Source: Comamonadaceae bacterium (GTDB taxonomy: Bacteria; Pseudomonadota; Gammaproteobacteria; Burkholderiales; Burkholderiaceae_C). Taken from it: DNA of 64,000 bases. The DNA lies in NCBI GenBank assembly GCA_947443645.1, contig CANEXF010000006.1, positions 112,294 to 176,293 on the forward strand, written 5' to 3'. The notes under the pieces are model-generated. The model saw only the letters and a list, made by a program, of their open reading frames with translations. It did not search any database and was not told the origin of the DNA. The translations under genes were made by a program, and so were the position numbers. The stretch's first letter is position 1; each line of letters opens with the position of its first letter. Shown one piece after another: positions 45,902 to 54,677 of this stretch.

Positions 45902-47197
45902 CTAGGCGGCAGCCAGACGCCAGAGCGACGTGAGCTCGGCCGCGCGCGCAGCATGCAGCGGGTCGGTGGTCTCCAGCACTTTGGCGTGCTCGGGCTTGAC
46001 ATCCATGCGACCCAGCACCTTGAGTCCGCCCGCAGCGATCGCTGCCAGCAGTTCGGCCCGGCTACGCAGGCCAAGGTGCTCGGCAAAATCCGACAGGATC
46101 AGCCAGCCCTCGCCACCGGGGGCCAGATGCGCAGCCAGGCCTTTGAGAAAGCCCAGCAGCATGCGGCTGCCTTCGTCGTAGACCGCCGCTTCCAGCGGTG
46201 AGCCCGGGCGTGCCGGCAACCAGGGCGGGTTGCAGACAATAACGGAGGCCAGTCCTTCCGGAAACAGATCGGCCTGCATGACCTTGACCGGGTTGGGCAG
46301 GTGCAGGCGTTGCAGGTTTTCGCGCGCGCAAGCCAGCGCGCGCGGGTCCTGGTCAGTCGCGACCACCTGGTCAACATCGCGCAGGGACAGCACGGCAGAC
46401 AACACACCGGTGCCGGTGCCGATGTCAAATGCGACGAATTTGGATGGCCGCTTGGCGGGCAAAGGCGCCGTGGCGACCAGGTTCACGTACTCGCCGCGGA
46501 CTGGAGAAAAAACGCCGTAATGCGGGTGAATGCGGTTGTTGGGCGCTTTGCCCAGCGCCGGAATTTCAACGCCTTTTTTGCGCCATTCATGGGCACTGAT
46601 CACCCCCATCAGCTCGCGCAAGGAGGCCACGCTCGCGCCCGCGGTCGCATCGGCAGCGCCCCAGGCTTCGCTGCAGGCCTGGCGCGCATCGGGTGCGCGG
46701 CGCAGCGCAATGCTGTAGTCCGGACTGAACTCGATCAACACCATGCCCAGCACGCGCGCGCGCTGCGACTGGGACTGACGATGCAGGTGAAAGGCCTGGC
46801 CGGCGGGCACGCCAGCGACCGCGGCATGGTCGGCCTTTTTGCGCTCGACCCTGGCCTGTTTGGAGGCTTTGGGCGGTTTGTCAATGCGTCTGGCCAGCGC
46901 CTGCACCAGCTGCCTGGCGTTTTGAAAATCACCGCGCCAGAGCAAACCCGTGCCTTCGCAGGCCAGACGGTAGGCACTGTCCCCACTCATGGTGTCGTCG
47001 GCCAGCACCACGCGCTTTGGCGCAGGCGCTGCGCGCTCAGAGCGCCACAGCGCCGTGCGGACCTGGCCGGCCTCAGTCCAGCTTATCTCGGACTGCAGGC
47101 CCGTTACAGGCTCAGGGCCGACGGCAAAGGCGCCAGGCGCGGCCTCGCCAGCGATGGGTGAAGCGGAAGTAGAAACAGGTGAAATTGAGGTCGGCAT
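45902..47197 (-). CDS. Class I SAM-dependent methyltransferase (NPPW type)
   Basis: A 431-aa protein. The C-terminal half has the SAM-binding glycine loop FVAFDIGTGTGVLSAVLS, the acidic strand VVATDQDPRALACA and the catalytic NPPW in SVIVCNPPWLPAR. NPPY/NPPW methyltransferases modify amide or exocyclic nitrogen in proteins or nucleic acids (PrmC/RlmG-like). The first 190 residues are a distinct N-terminal domain (LVQALARRIDKP and following). It is probably co-transcribed with dusC, which suits an RNA modification role, but the target is unknown. Confidence 0.85.
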   Translation of the reverse strand: MPTSISPVSTSASPIAGEAAPGAFAVGPEPVTGLQSEISWTEAGQVRTALWRSERAAPAPKRVVLADDTMSGDSAYRLACEGTGLLWRGDFQNARQLVQALARRIDKPPKASKQARVERKKADHAAVAGVPAGQAFHLHRQSQSQRARVLGMVLIEFSPDYSIALRRAPDARQACSEAWGAADATAGASVASLRELMGVISAHEWRKKGVEIPALGKAPNNRIHPHYGVFSPVRGEYVNLVATAPLPAKRPSKFVAFDIGTGTGVLSAVLSLRDVDQVVATDQDPRALACARENLQRLHLPNPVKVMQADLFPEGLASVIVCNPPWLPARPGSPLEAAVYDEGSRMLLGFLKGLAAHLAPGGEGWLILSDFAEHLGLRSRAELLAAIAAGGLKVLGRMDVKPEHAKVLETTDPLHAARAAELTSLWRLAAA

Positions 47198-47329
47198 GAG
47201 GAGCTAGGTACAAAGAAGCAAGCCAAGTGTTTTAACAGATGACTGGCATCGACTGCCAAACAAAGCCCCTCAAACCCAGCGGACCAGCCAAATTGCAGGC
47301 CAGTCGCCGCCCGCTACAGCGGCTTTACG

Positions 47330-47683
47330 TCACCGCGCCGTGAGCCGCCCAAGAACGAAACCTAAAGCCAGAGCCGCCCCCACCGCTTCGAGCGGCCGCT
47401 GCTGAATCCAGGACTTTGAATAATCCAGCGCCAAGCCGGGCGCCTCGGTCACGAGTCGCGTCTGGCTGGAAAAGCGTTCAACCGTGTGACTGGCGCTATT
47501 GGCCAGCTTGTCCACCGTTTCATGCGCGGCACCGGACACGCGCTCCAGCGCATGACGCGCCGGTTCGGCCACATTTTCTATACCGCTGTGCAACGCAGCA
47601 CCGGTGGCATCGACACCGCGCTGGATCGCGTTATCCGGCGCTTCACTGCTTGCGCTGGCTTTGTGTGCGGCAGTCTTTTCCAT
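47330..47683 (-). CDS. DUF883-like membrane-anchored stress protein
   Basis: A 117-aa protein. A polar amphipathic helical region (VDATGAALHSGIENVAEPAR, then AHETVDKLANSASHTVERFS) is followed by a C-terminal membrane helix in PLEAVGAALALGFVLGRL, as in DUF883/ElaB-type proteins that bind ribosomes or the membrane in stationary phase. The start at 47683 has AAGGAAG upstream; the frame extends further to 47851 without homology. Confidence 0.75.
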   Translation of the reverse strand: MEKTAAHKASASSEAPDNAIQRGVDATGAALHSGIENVAEPARHALERVSGAAHETVDKLANSASHTVERFSSQTRLVTEAPGLALDYSKSWIQQRPLEAVGAALALGFVLGRLTAR

Positions 47684-47964
47684 GAGGCTTCCTTTTTGAT
47701 CGTTCAACAATACGCCGGGATGAGGACATCCGGCCTGAAGATTGAATTTACAAAACCCGCCAGCCCAAGCCCTGTGCGATGGCGCAGGGCCCGCATGTAG
47801 GACAACAGAGCATTTCAAAACATGTGTGCGCACGCAAAAATTAAGTAGCAAGACATTTCCCTGTCAGCTCGCACTGACAAAAAAACAATCGTTTGACCTA
47901 GAGCGCTGCGCGCGCAGGGGCCAACATCATTGGATTTCTGCTGAAAAACCTAAAGAGGTACGCC
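47684..47964. other. 281-bp divergent promoter region
   Basis: Holds the promoters of the DUF883-like gene (minus) and a small acidic protein gene (plus). A hairpin TGTCAG-ctcgca-CTGACA lies at 47862-47879, followed by seven A on the plus strand. Its orientation does not fit an intrinsic terminator for either neighbour. No gene is seen. Confidence 0.45.
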
Positions 47965-48096
47965 ATGCCCAAAAATCCCAAGCCGCCATCAGAGGAATCG
48001 CCCGATGAGGAGCCGGGCCTGGAACTGCCGGTCAGCCCTGATGAAGGCACGCCGCTGATTCCCGACGAAGAGCGGGTCATCAACGTGCCGTCCTGA
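47965..48096 (+). CDS. Small acidic Pro-rich hypothetical protein (43 aa)
   Basis: A short reading frame with AGAGG 6 bases before the ATG. It encodes MPKNPKPPSEESPDEEPGLE, then LPVSPDEGTPLIPDEERVIN and VPS. It is strongly acidic and proline-rich, with no predicted fold. Small proteins with the same style (MPKNP start, PDEG and PD-E repeats) are, to my knowledge, common in Burkholderiales and usually annotated as hypothetical. The good ribosome site and codon use support expression. Confidence 0.65.
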   Translation: MPKNPKPPSEESPDEEPGLELPVSPDEGTPLIPDEERVINVPS

Positions 48097-48117
48097 CGCC
48101 TGCGCCTGGCGCCAGGC

Positions 48118-48639
48118 TTAATCAACCGTGCGTTTGAGGCGTATCTCTTCGAGCCGGGTGCTGCCAAAGGCGACCGTCTTGAGTGAGGGCATTTCACGCT
48201 TGAAGCCGGCAGCATGTTCGCAAAACTGCAATGCGCGTTCATTGCCGAGCAAGACCCACAAGGTGACCTGGGTGCAGCCTTCTTCTTTCAGGCCTTCCCG
48301 CGCACCGTCCCACAAGGCAATGCCAGCGCCTTTGCCCCAATGGGCCTCAAGAACGTACAGCGCCCAGATTTCGCCCACGGAAGACTTGGTACCCGCATCA
48401 CGTGAACGGTCAAAGCCGACAAAGCCGACAACCTTGTCCGCCTCGGTGGCAACCAGCAGCTGGGGCTCGCTGAATTCGATGGCTTCGCGCCAGTAAGCCA
48501 GGCGCTTTTCAACCGTCATGGACTTGAGGTAATCCGCAGGCATCAAGTCCTTGTAGGCGGCTTGCCAGGTGGCAACATGAATATCGGCAATCGCTTTGGC
48601 ATCGCGGGTGGTAGCAGGACGAACGGAATAACTGGACAT
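48118..48639 (-). CDS. GNAT-family N-acetyltransferase
   Basis: Acetyl-CoA-dependent acetyltransferase, 173 aa. The start at 48639 gives SSYSVRPATTRDAKAIADIH, normal for the family; the frame opens at 48798. The acetyl-CoA loop is in ALYVLEAHWGKGAGIALWDG (R/Q-x2-G-x-A type, here HWGKGAG), and VLLGNERALQFCEHAAGFKR is the closing motif. The substrate is unknown. It runs convergent to the small acidic protein gene. Confidence 0.9.
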   Translation of the reverse strand: MSSYSVRPATTRDAKAIADIHVATWQAAYKDLMPADYLKSMTVEKRLAYWREAIEFSEPQLLVATEADKVVGFVGFDRSRDAGTKSSVGEIWALYVLEAHWGKGAGIALWDGAREGLKEEGCTQVTLWVLLGNERALQFCEHAAGFKREMPSLKTVAFGSTRLEEIRLKRTVD

Positions 48640-48775
48640 GAAAAATCGCTTGTTAGAAAACACTTGAGAGCAAGTGAGGAAACCTTCTCGAGGAGCAGAA
48701 TTGTCGCGCAATTCATATTCCGGCCTGCTTGCCGGGTCAAGAGCCCGCATTTTCAAGGTGCCGCCATGGCGTAGC

Positions 48776-49129
48776 ATGCAGCGCATGTCGTCCAGCACAA
48801 AGCCTCAAACCATCATCCGCCCAGCGCGCGAAACACCGGCCGACCCACGCGTCTTTTCAGCCCGGATTGCCCCGGGCAGTCTGCACTTTGAAGCGCCCGC
48901 GTCGCTGACCGTGCTGCAAGCCGCTGAGCAGGCTGGGCTGGCCGGCCGCGGGCTGCAAAGCTCCTGCCGCAATGGCAGCTGCAGAAGCTGCATCTGCCTG
49001 CTGCTTGCGGGCCAGGTCAGCTACAGCATGGCGTGGCCGGGACTGAGCGCCGAGGAAAAACAAGGCGGCTGGATACTGCCCTGCGTGGCCTACCCGGCCT
49101 CGGACCTGCTGATCCAGCTGCCGGTTTGA
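48776..49129 (+). CDS. Plant-type [2Fe-2S] ferredoxin-like protein
   Basis: A 117-aa protein. A polar N-terminus is followed by a ferredoxin fold with cluster ligands C-x4-C-x2-C in QSSCRNGSCRSCICLL and the fourth cysteine in GGWILPCVAYPASDLL. No signal peptide, so cytosolic. ATG 48776 and 48785 are both possible. It stands upstream of two multi-haem cytochrome genes, separated by 217 bp with a repeat, so co-transcription is uncertain. Confidence 0.85.
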   Translation: MQRMSSSTKPQTIIRPARETPADPRVFSARIAPGSLHFEAPASLTVLQAAEQAGLAGRGLQSSCRNGSCRSCICLLLAGQVSYSMAWPGLSAEEKQGGWILPCVAYPASDLLIQLPV

Positions 49130-49146
49130 GCACCGACCGCTAAACC

Positions 49147-49182
49147 GCTATTTATAAACCGCTATCTATTCAGTAGCTGCTC
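49147..49182 (+). repeat. AGCTG-type dispersed repeat, copy 7
   Basis: CGCTATTTATAAACCGCTAT, then CTATTCAGTAGCTGCTCGCG. This copy is degenerate with a duplicated arm. It fills much of the 217-bp gap between the ferredoxin-like and cytochrome genes. Confidence 0.5.
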
Positions 49183-49346
49183 GCGCATGCTGTTCGGGCG
49201 TTGCAGCCATTTTTTTACTATGAATTTATAGGGTGTGCCACGCGGTGTCCGAATGCCGGCAATCAACATGTGCAGCGACTACAAACCGGCATCAGGCAAA
49301 ATTGAAGCTGCCGCGGCACACGCGCCAAGCGGCAGACCCACCTCGC

Positions 49347-50120
49347 ATGACCACTTTTTTGCTCTCGCTTCAATCTTCCATTCGCCGATTCACAGCCCTT
49401 GGGCGACTCGCCTGCCTGCTGGGCTTGTCACTGACGGCCTGCATGCAAGCCAAAGCTGCGCCCACCGCACCGTTTGAGGACAGCATCGCCCAGCGCACCC
49501 TGGCCTGCACCGCCTGCCATGGGCCGCAGGGCCGCGCGGCACCCGACGGCTACTACCCGCGCCTGGCCGGCAAGCCAGCGGGCTACCTGTACAACCAGCT
49601 GGTCAATTTTCGCGACGGCAAACGGCATTACGGCCTGATGACGCAGCTGGTAGATCCGCTCACAGATACCTATCTGATGGAGATAGCGCACTACTTCTCG
49701 CGCCTGGAAGTGCCCTACCCCGCACCGATGGCCAGCCAGGCCAGTGAAGCCCTGCTGGCACGCGGCAAAAGCCTGGCGCTGCAGGGCGATCCATCGCGGC
49801 GGCTTACCGCCTGCGTGCAATGTCACGGCCTGAGCCTGACCGGTGTGGCGCCGAATATTCCCGGCCTGCTGGGCTTGCCGCGTGACTACCTCAACGCCCA
49901 GCTGGGCGCCTGGAAAGCCGGCCAGCGTCATGCACAGTCGCCAGACTGCATGCAGGACTTGGTGGCGCGCCTGAGCCTGGAAGAGATCAACGCGGTGGCC
50001 AGCTGGCTGGCCGCGCAAGCCTTGCCGCTGAGCAGCAAGCCAGCGGCAGCGCTTCCGGCGCTGTCCGCGACAAGCACAGCCATCGCCTGCGGCAGCGCGC
50101 CTTTCAAGGCCGCACCATGA
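49347..50120 (+). CDS. Di-haem cytochrome c (c4-like)
   Basis: A 257-aa periplasmic protein. A signal peptide with a lipobox-like LSLTAC runs to about residue 30, so it may be a lipoprotein. Two haem-binding CxxCH motifs are in LACTACHGPQG and TACVQCHGLSL, each followed by an axial methionine candidate region. Its stop overlaps the start of the next cytochrome by 4 bp, so the two are translated together and probably form an electron-transfer chain. The start at 49347 begins the signal; the frame opens at 49233. Confidence 0.85.
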   Translation: MTTFLLSLQSSIRRFTALGRLACLLGLSLTACMQAKAAPTAPFEDSIAQRTLACTACHGPQGRAAPDGYYPRLAGKPAGYLYNQLVNFRDGKRHYGLMTQLVDPLTDTYLMEIAHYFSRLEVPYPAPMASQASEALLARGKSLALQGDPSRRLTACVQCHGLSLTGVAPNIPGLLGLPRDYLNAQLGAWKAGQRHAQSPDCMQDLVARLSLEEINAVASWLAAQALPLSSKPAAALPALSATSTAIACGSAPFKAAP

Positions 50121-51454
50121 AAAAGTCACTGCAACTGCTGCTGGGCGCAAGCCTGGCCCTGGTATCAGCCACGGCACTGATCTGGCTGCTGAACACCCGC
50201 GACGAAGTCGACGTGAACGCGCCAGGTGCAGACCGTCCAGTGAGCCAGAGCATGGTTGAACGCGGCGCCTACCTGGCACGGGCCGGCAACTGCATGACCT
50301 GCCACACGGCGCGCGGCGGTGAGCGCTATGCGGGCGGCCGGGGCATTGAGACACCTTTTGGGACGGTTTTGAGCCCCAACCTCACGCCCGACCAGCAAAC
50401 CGGCATCGGCAGCTGGAGCAGCGCGCATTTCTGGAGAGCCATGCATAACGGACGCTCCAAAAGCGGTCGCCTGCTCTACCCTGCCTTTCCCTACACCAGC
50501 TACACCCAGGTCACACGCGAGGACTCGGACGCGCTGCTGGCCTTCCTCAAAAGCCTGCCAGCAGTCAGCCAGACCAACCAGGCCCACGCCCTGCGTTTCC
50601 CCTACCAGTCGCAAGCCGCGCTGGCGCTTTGGCGCGCGCTCTACTTCAGCCCAAGCACATTTAAGGCGACACCTGCGCGCAGCGCTGAGTGGAACCGCGG
50701 CGCCTACCTCGTCAATAGTCTGGGCCACTGCAGCGCCTGCCACAGCGCGCGCAACGCCCTGGGCGCCAGCGAGGGCCTAGGCCTGGCCGGCGGCTTGATT
50801 CCGGTGCAGAACTGGTACGCACCTTCGCTGCTGTCCGCAAAGGAAGCCGGCGTCGCCGACTGGGACCGGCAGAGCATAGTGAAGCTGCTGAAAACCGGCG
50901 TCTCGGCGCACGCGTCCGTCACCGGCCCAATGGCAGAAGTCGTGCTGGGCAGCACCCAGTACCTGAGCGAGCAAGACCTGAACGCCATGGCCCAATACCT
51001 TCAGGCATTGCCAGCAGCAGGCGCCAGCCTGCTGGCCGTGGGCGCACCCGAGATCGCTGTGATGGCCACCTCGCCAAACGCGCAGGCGAGCGCAGCTCCA
51101 GGCGCAAAGGCACGAGCTTTTGATGACAAAGGTGAAAAACTCTACGAGCAGCACTGCGCCCAGTGCCACGGTGACAAGGGCCAGGGAGTAGCCAAGGCCT
51201 ATCCTGCGCTGGCCGGCAACCGCGCCGTGACCATGGCGCAGACGGCCAACCTGGTGCAAATAGTGCTCAATGGCGGCTACGCGCCCGCCACGCAAGGCAA
51301 TCCACGGCCTTACGGCATGCCGCCATTTGTGCTGGTGCTTGACGACAGCGATGTGGCGGCACTGCTCACGCACATACGCAGCGCCTGGGGCAACCAGGCC
51401 AGCGCGGTGTCGCCGCTGGCGGTCAACCGCATACGCGCAGGACAAACACCCTGA
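50117..51454 (+). CDS. Tri-haem cytochrome c (dehydrogenase subunit type)
   Basis: A 445-aa protein with an N-terminal signal or anchor helix (LQLLLGASLALVSATALIWL). Three CxxCH motifs: GNCMTCHTARGG, GHCSACHSARN and QHCAQCHGDKGQG. The layout of three haems at about one per 140 residues matches the cytochrome subunit of membrane alcohol, aldehyde or gluconate dehydrogenases. No flavoprotein or PQQ subunit gene adjoins, so its donor must be encoded elsewhere or be the preceding cytochrome. It would pass electrons to quinone or an oxidase. Confidence 0.9.
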   Translation: MKKSLQLLLGASLALVSATALIWLLNTRDEVDVNAPGADRPVSQSMVERGAYLARAGNCMTCHTARGGERYAGGRGIETPFGTVLSPNLTPDQQTGIGSWSSAHFWRAMHNGRSKSGRLLYPAFPYTSYTQVTREDSDALLAFLKSLPAVSQTNQAHALRFPYQSQAALALWRALYFSPSTFKATPARSAEWNRGAYLVNSLGHCSACHSARNALGASEGLGLAGGLIPVQNWYAPSLLSAKEAGVADWDRQSIVKLLKTGVSAHASVTGPMAEVVLGSTQYLSEQDLNAMAQYLQALPAAGASLLAVGAPEIAVMATSPNAQASAAPGAKARAFDDKGEKLYEQHCAQCHGDKGQGVAKAYPALAGNRAVTMAQTANLVQIVLNGGYAPATQGNPRPYGMPPFVLVLDDSDVAALLTHIRSAWGNQASAVSPLAVNRIRAGQTP

Positions 51455-51468
51455 GATCTGGCGCCGGT

Positions 51469-52707
51469 TCACGGCGCCAGGCGGTCACGGTGCGCCAGCG
51501 CCGGAAACCACTTGAACCACAGCGCCGCAACCAGCAGCGTGCCTATGCCGCCCGCCACCACCGAGCCCAGCGGCCCCAGCAGCGCGGCGCTGGCACCCGA
51601 CTCGAACTCGCCAAGCTGGTTGGAGGCGCCAATAAACACCGAATTGACAGCGCTGACGCGTCCGCGCATGTCATCGGGGGTTTCAAGCTGAACCAGCGTC
51701 TGGCGAACCACCACGCTGACCATGTCGGCCGCCCCCGAGATCGCCAGAACGGCCAGTGACAGCAAAAAGCTGGTCGAGATGCCAAACACAATCATGCACA
51801 GGCCGTAAAGCGCAACAGCTGACAGCATGGTGTGGCCGGCACGCCGGGTCAGGGGCCAGCGCGTGAGCAGCATGGCCACCAGTACCGCGCCGGCCGCCGG
51901 GGCCGAGCGCAACAGACCCAGACCCCAGGGGCCGACATGCAAAATATCCTTGGCAAACATCGGCAGCAAGGCGGTTGCGCCACCGAGCAGCACCGCAAAC
52001 AAATCCAGCGTGACCGCGCCCAGCACGGCTTTTTGGCGCCAGACGAACTCGGCGCCGGCGAGCAGCGTGCGCAGCGATACCGGCTCGCGCGGCGGCGGCA
52101 CATGTTCATAGCGGATACGCGCCATCAACACCGAACCGGTGACAAACAACAGGGCACAAACGGCATAGACGGCCGCGGCGCCAGCCACGAATATCAAGCC
52201 CCCAAGCGCAGGACCGACGATCACGGCGGTCTGATTGCCACCAGAGCTGAAGGCCATGGCGCGTGCCAGCATCGCGGGCGGCACCAGCACCGGCGTGAGC
52301 GCCTGCTGCGCCGGCATCTGGAAAGCGCGTGCGACACCCAGCAACACCGACATGCCCAGCAGCAGTTCGCGCGAGGCCCATTGCGCGTGGTCCGGCACCG
52401 CCCAGCCCTGGGTGGCGACAATCAGCACCAGCGCGACCAGCGACTGCGCGGCAAAACAGGCCGCGACGATACGCCCTCTGTGCACCCGGTCGACCACGTG
52501 GCCCGCCACAAGTGTGAGTAACAGCGCGGGCAGGAACTGGTACAGCCCCACCAGGCCAAGATCCCAGGCGCTGCCGGTCAGGTCGTACATCTGCCAGCCC
52601 ACCGCCACCATCAGCATCTGGTTGCCCGTCGTGCCGAAAAGTCGGGCAAACCACATGCGCATGAATGCGCGCTGGTGGGTCAATTCGGTGAAAGTATGGG
52701 TCGTCAT
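51469..52707 (-). CDS. MFS transporter (EntS-like)
   Basis: Twelve-helix major facilitator protein, 412 aa, resembling the enterobactin exporter/MFS_3 group: RAFMRMWFARLFGTTGNQML, ALLLTLVAGHVVDRVHRGRI (loop 2-3) and TPDDMRGRVSAVNSVFIGAS (near helix 10). The substrate is unknown and no siderophore genes are nearby. The start is 2 bp from the frame of the divergent oxidoreductase region. Confidence 0.9.
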   Translation of the reverse strand: MTTHTFTELTHQRAFMRMWFARLFGTTGNQMLMVAVGWQMYDLTGSAWDLGLVGLYQFLPALLLTLVAGHVVDRVHRGRIVAACFAAQSLVALVLIVATQGWAVPDHAQWASRELLLGMSVLLGVARAFQMPAQQALTPVLVPPAMLARAMAFSSGGNQTAVIVGPALGGLIFVAGAAAVYAVCALLFVTGSVLMARIRYEHVPPPREPVSLRTLLAGAEFVWRQKAVLGAVTLDLFAVLLGGATALLPMFAKDILHVGPWGLGLLRSAPAAGAVLVAMLLTRWPLTRRAGHTMLSAVALYGLCMIVFGISTSFLLSLAVLAISGAADMVSVVVRQTLVQLETPDDMRGRVSAVNSVFIGASNQLGEFESGASAALLGPLGSVVAGGIGTLLVAALWFKWFPALAHRDRLAP

Positions 52708-52859
52708 GAGTGACGGACTTTAACAGTGGCCGCTCAGGGATTGGCCCCCAGCCGGGCGCCGTAGGGCCAGTCCAGCAAGCCGGCGACTGGACAGGCGGGC
52801 CGGTTACCATGAACATCACTCACCTGAGCACAGCAAAAACAGTTCAAACCGGGGGATTT

Positions 52860-54182
52860 ATGCAACGCATCGTCATCGTCGGGGGCGGCGCAGGCGGCCT
52901 GGCACTGGCCACCAAGCTGGGCAATCGTCTGGGTAAAAAGGGGCTGGCTGAAATCACGCTGGTGGATGCCGCTCGCACCCATGTCTGGAAGCCTTTGCTG
53001 CACCAGTTGGCGGCCGGCACTTTTGACACGCATGCCGAGGAGATCGAGTACCTGGCGCAGGCACGCTGGAACCACTTCAAATTTCGCCTGGGCAATCTCG
53101 TTGGCGTGGACCGTCAGCTCAAGACCGTGCAGCTGGCATCCAGCCACGATGAAGCGGGGCGTGAGATCACTCCAGCGCAGGAACTGGCCTATGACACGCT
53201 GGTGATTGCAGTGGGCAGCCAGACCAATGACTTTGGCACCCCGGGCGCGGCGCAGCACAGCATCAAACTGGACAGCCCGCAGGCCGCCAAGCATTTCAAT
53301 GACCGGCTGATCAATGCCTGCATACGCGCACAAACCGTGCCGCGCAGCGAGGGCAGCGGCCGCCTAACGGTAGCGATCGTCGGCGGCGGCGCTACCGGCG
53401 TCGAGCTTGCCGCCGAGCTGCATGCGGCGGCGAGGGTGCTGGGAAACTATGGCTTTGACCATATCAATCCTGAAAAGGATTTGCAAATCGTACTGGTCGA
53501 GGCTGCGCCGCGCCTGCTGGCGCAACTGCCAGAACGCCTGAGTGCGTCGGCATTGCGCGAACTTCGCAAACTGGCGATTGACGTACACACGAATGAAAGA
53601 GTGGTCGAAGTCACCGAGGACAGCCTGAAGATGGCCAGCGGCAAGGTGCTTGCATCGAGCATCACAGTGTGGGCTGCAGGCATCAAAGCGGCAGATTTTT
53701 TACACAATCTGGGCAGTGGCCCGGGCGGCATGGAGCCGCTTGAAACCACCCGACTCAACCAGCTGGTGGTCAACGGCAACCTGCAATGCACGCGCGACGC
53801 CAGCATTTATGCGTTTGGCGACTGTGCCGCCTGCCAGCAACCCGACGGCAGCTGGGTGCCGCCCAGGGCGCAGGCGGCTTACCAGCAGGCTATGTACCTG
53901 ACGCGGGCCTTGCCGCGGCTCCATGCCGGGCAAGCGGTGGCGCCGTTTGTGTTTACCGACCAGGGCTCGCTGGTATCGCTGTCCGAATATTCATCGGTCG
54001 GCAGCCTGATGGGCAGCCTGACCAAGGGAAGCTTTTTCATTGAGGGTCAGCTGGCCAAGCTGATGTACTGGGCGCTGCACAAACAGCACCAGCTGGCGCT
54101 GGGCGGATTCAGGAAAACCGCGCTGATCACACTATCGGAAATGATTGACCGCACGCACAGGCCACGCATCAAGTTGCATTGA
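52860..54182 (+). CDS. Type II NADH dehydrogenase-like flavoprotein
   Basis: FAD/NAD(P)-binding oxidoreductase, 440 aa. The FAD motif is IVIVGGGAGGLALATKLGNR at the start, the NADH motif is VAIVGGGATGVELAAELH, and the C-terminal FAD segment YAFGDCAACQQP is clear. The C-terminus (about 60 residues) is likely the membrane-binding region. It passes electrons from NADH to quinone without proton pumping. ATG 52860 begins the fold; an ATG at 52809 and a longer frame from 52710 lack homology. Confidence 0.9.
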   Translation: MQRIVIVGGGAGGLALATKLGNRLGKKGLAEITLVDAARTHVWKPLLHQLAAGTFDTHAEEIEYLAQARWNHFKFRLGNLVGVDRQLKTVQLASSHDEAGREITPAQELAYDTLVIAVGSQTNDFGTPGAAQHSIKLDSPQAAKHFNDRLINACIRAQTVPRSEGSGRLTVAIVGGGATGVELAAELHAAARVLGNYGFDHINPEKDLQIVLVEAAPRLLAQLPERLSASALRELRKLAIDVHTNERVVEVTEDSLKMASGKVLASSITVWAAGIKAADFLHNLGSGPGGMEPLETTRLNQLVVNGNLQCTRDASIYAFGDCAACQQPDGSWVPPRAQAAYQQAMYLTRALPRLHAGQAVAPFVFTDQGSLVSLSEYSSVGSLMGSLTKGSFFIEGQLAKLMYWALHKQHQLALGGFRKTALITLSEMIDRTHRPRIKLH

Positions 54183-54213
54183 TAATCAAGGCATCAACTT
54201 ACAGGAGAAACCC

Positions 54214-54357
54214 ATGGCAAAAGGTCAGCAAAACAGCGGAAAAATGGTCAAGAAACCAAAAAAAGACACGGCACCACCCAAGTCAGTGTCACCAGACGCG
54301 GTTCGTCCCACCATCGTTACCCAGGTACCGCTGCGGGGCAAGCTGAAAAACAAGTAA
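54214..54357 (+). CDS. Small basic hypothetical protein (47 aa)
   Basis: Starts at ATG 54214 with AGGAGA 6-7 bases upstream. Sequence MAKGQQNSGKMVKKPKKDTA then PPKSVSPDAVRPTIVTQVPL; lysine-rich at the N-terminus and probably disordered. It lies between the NDH-2-like gene and the VF530 gene, 7 bp before the latter, so it may be in the same operon. A nucleic-acid-binding role is a guess from its charge. Confidence 0.65.
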   Translation: MAKGQQNSGKMVKKPKKDTAPPKSVSPDAVRPTIVTQVPLRGKLKNK

Positions 54358-54364
54358 GCCGGAC

Positions 54365-54655
54365 ATGGTTGCGGACATCAACACCACACCCCAAGCTGGC
54401 AATCCGCTTCATGGACTCACACTCGAAGCCATCGTCACTGCGCTGGCCGAGCACTATGGCTGGGAAGAGTTGGGGCAGCGGATTCCAATACGCTGCTTCA
54501 CCAGCGAACCCAGCGTCGCCTCCAGCCTGAAATTTTTGCGCAAGACGCCCTGGGCGCGCGACAAGGTTGAAGGCCTGTACCTGTTCATGCTGCGCGAACT
54601 CAAGCGCTCAGGCCCGACTGTCCACAATTTTCCGCCACCCAGCCCAAAGCGCTGA
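54365..54655 (+). CDS. VF530-family DNA-binding protein (DUF2132)
   Basis: A 96-aa protein of the VF530 family: NPLHGLTLEAIVTALAEHYG, WEELGQRIPIRCFTSEPSVA and SLKFLRKTPWARDKVEGLYL cover almost the whole domain. The family fold is reported as DNA-binding, with unknown biological role. It follows the small basic protein by 7 bp. Confidence 0.9.
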   Translation: MVADINTTPQAGNPLHGLTLEAIVTALAEHYGWEELGQRIPIRCFTSEPSVASSLKFLRKTPWARDKVEGLYLFMLRELKRSGPTVHNFPPPSPKR

Positions 54656-54677
54656 CGCGCTTTTGGAGAACTGCTGC

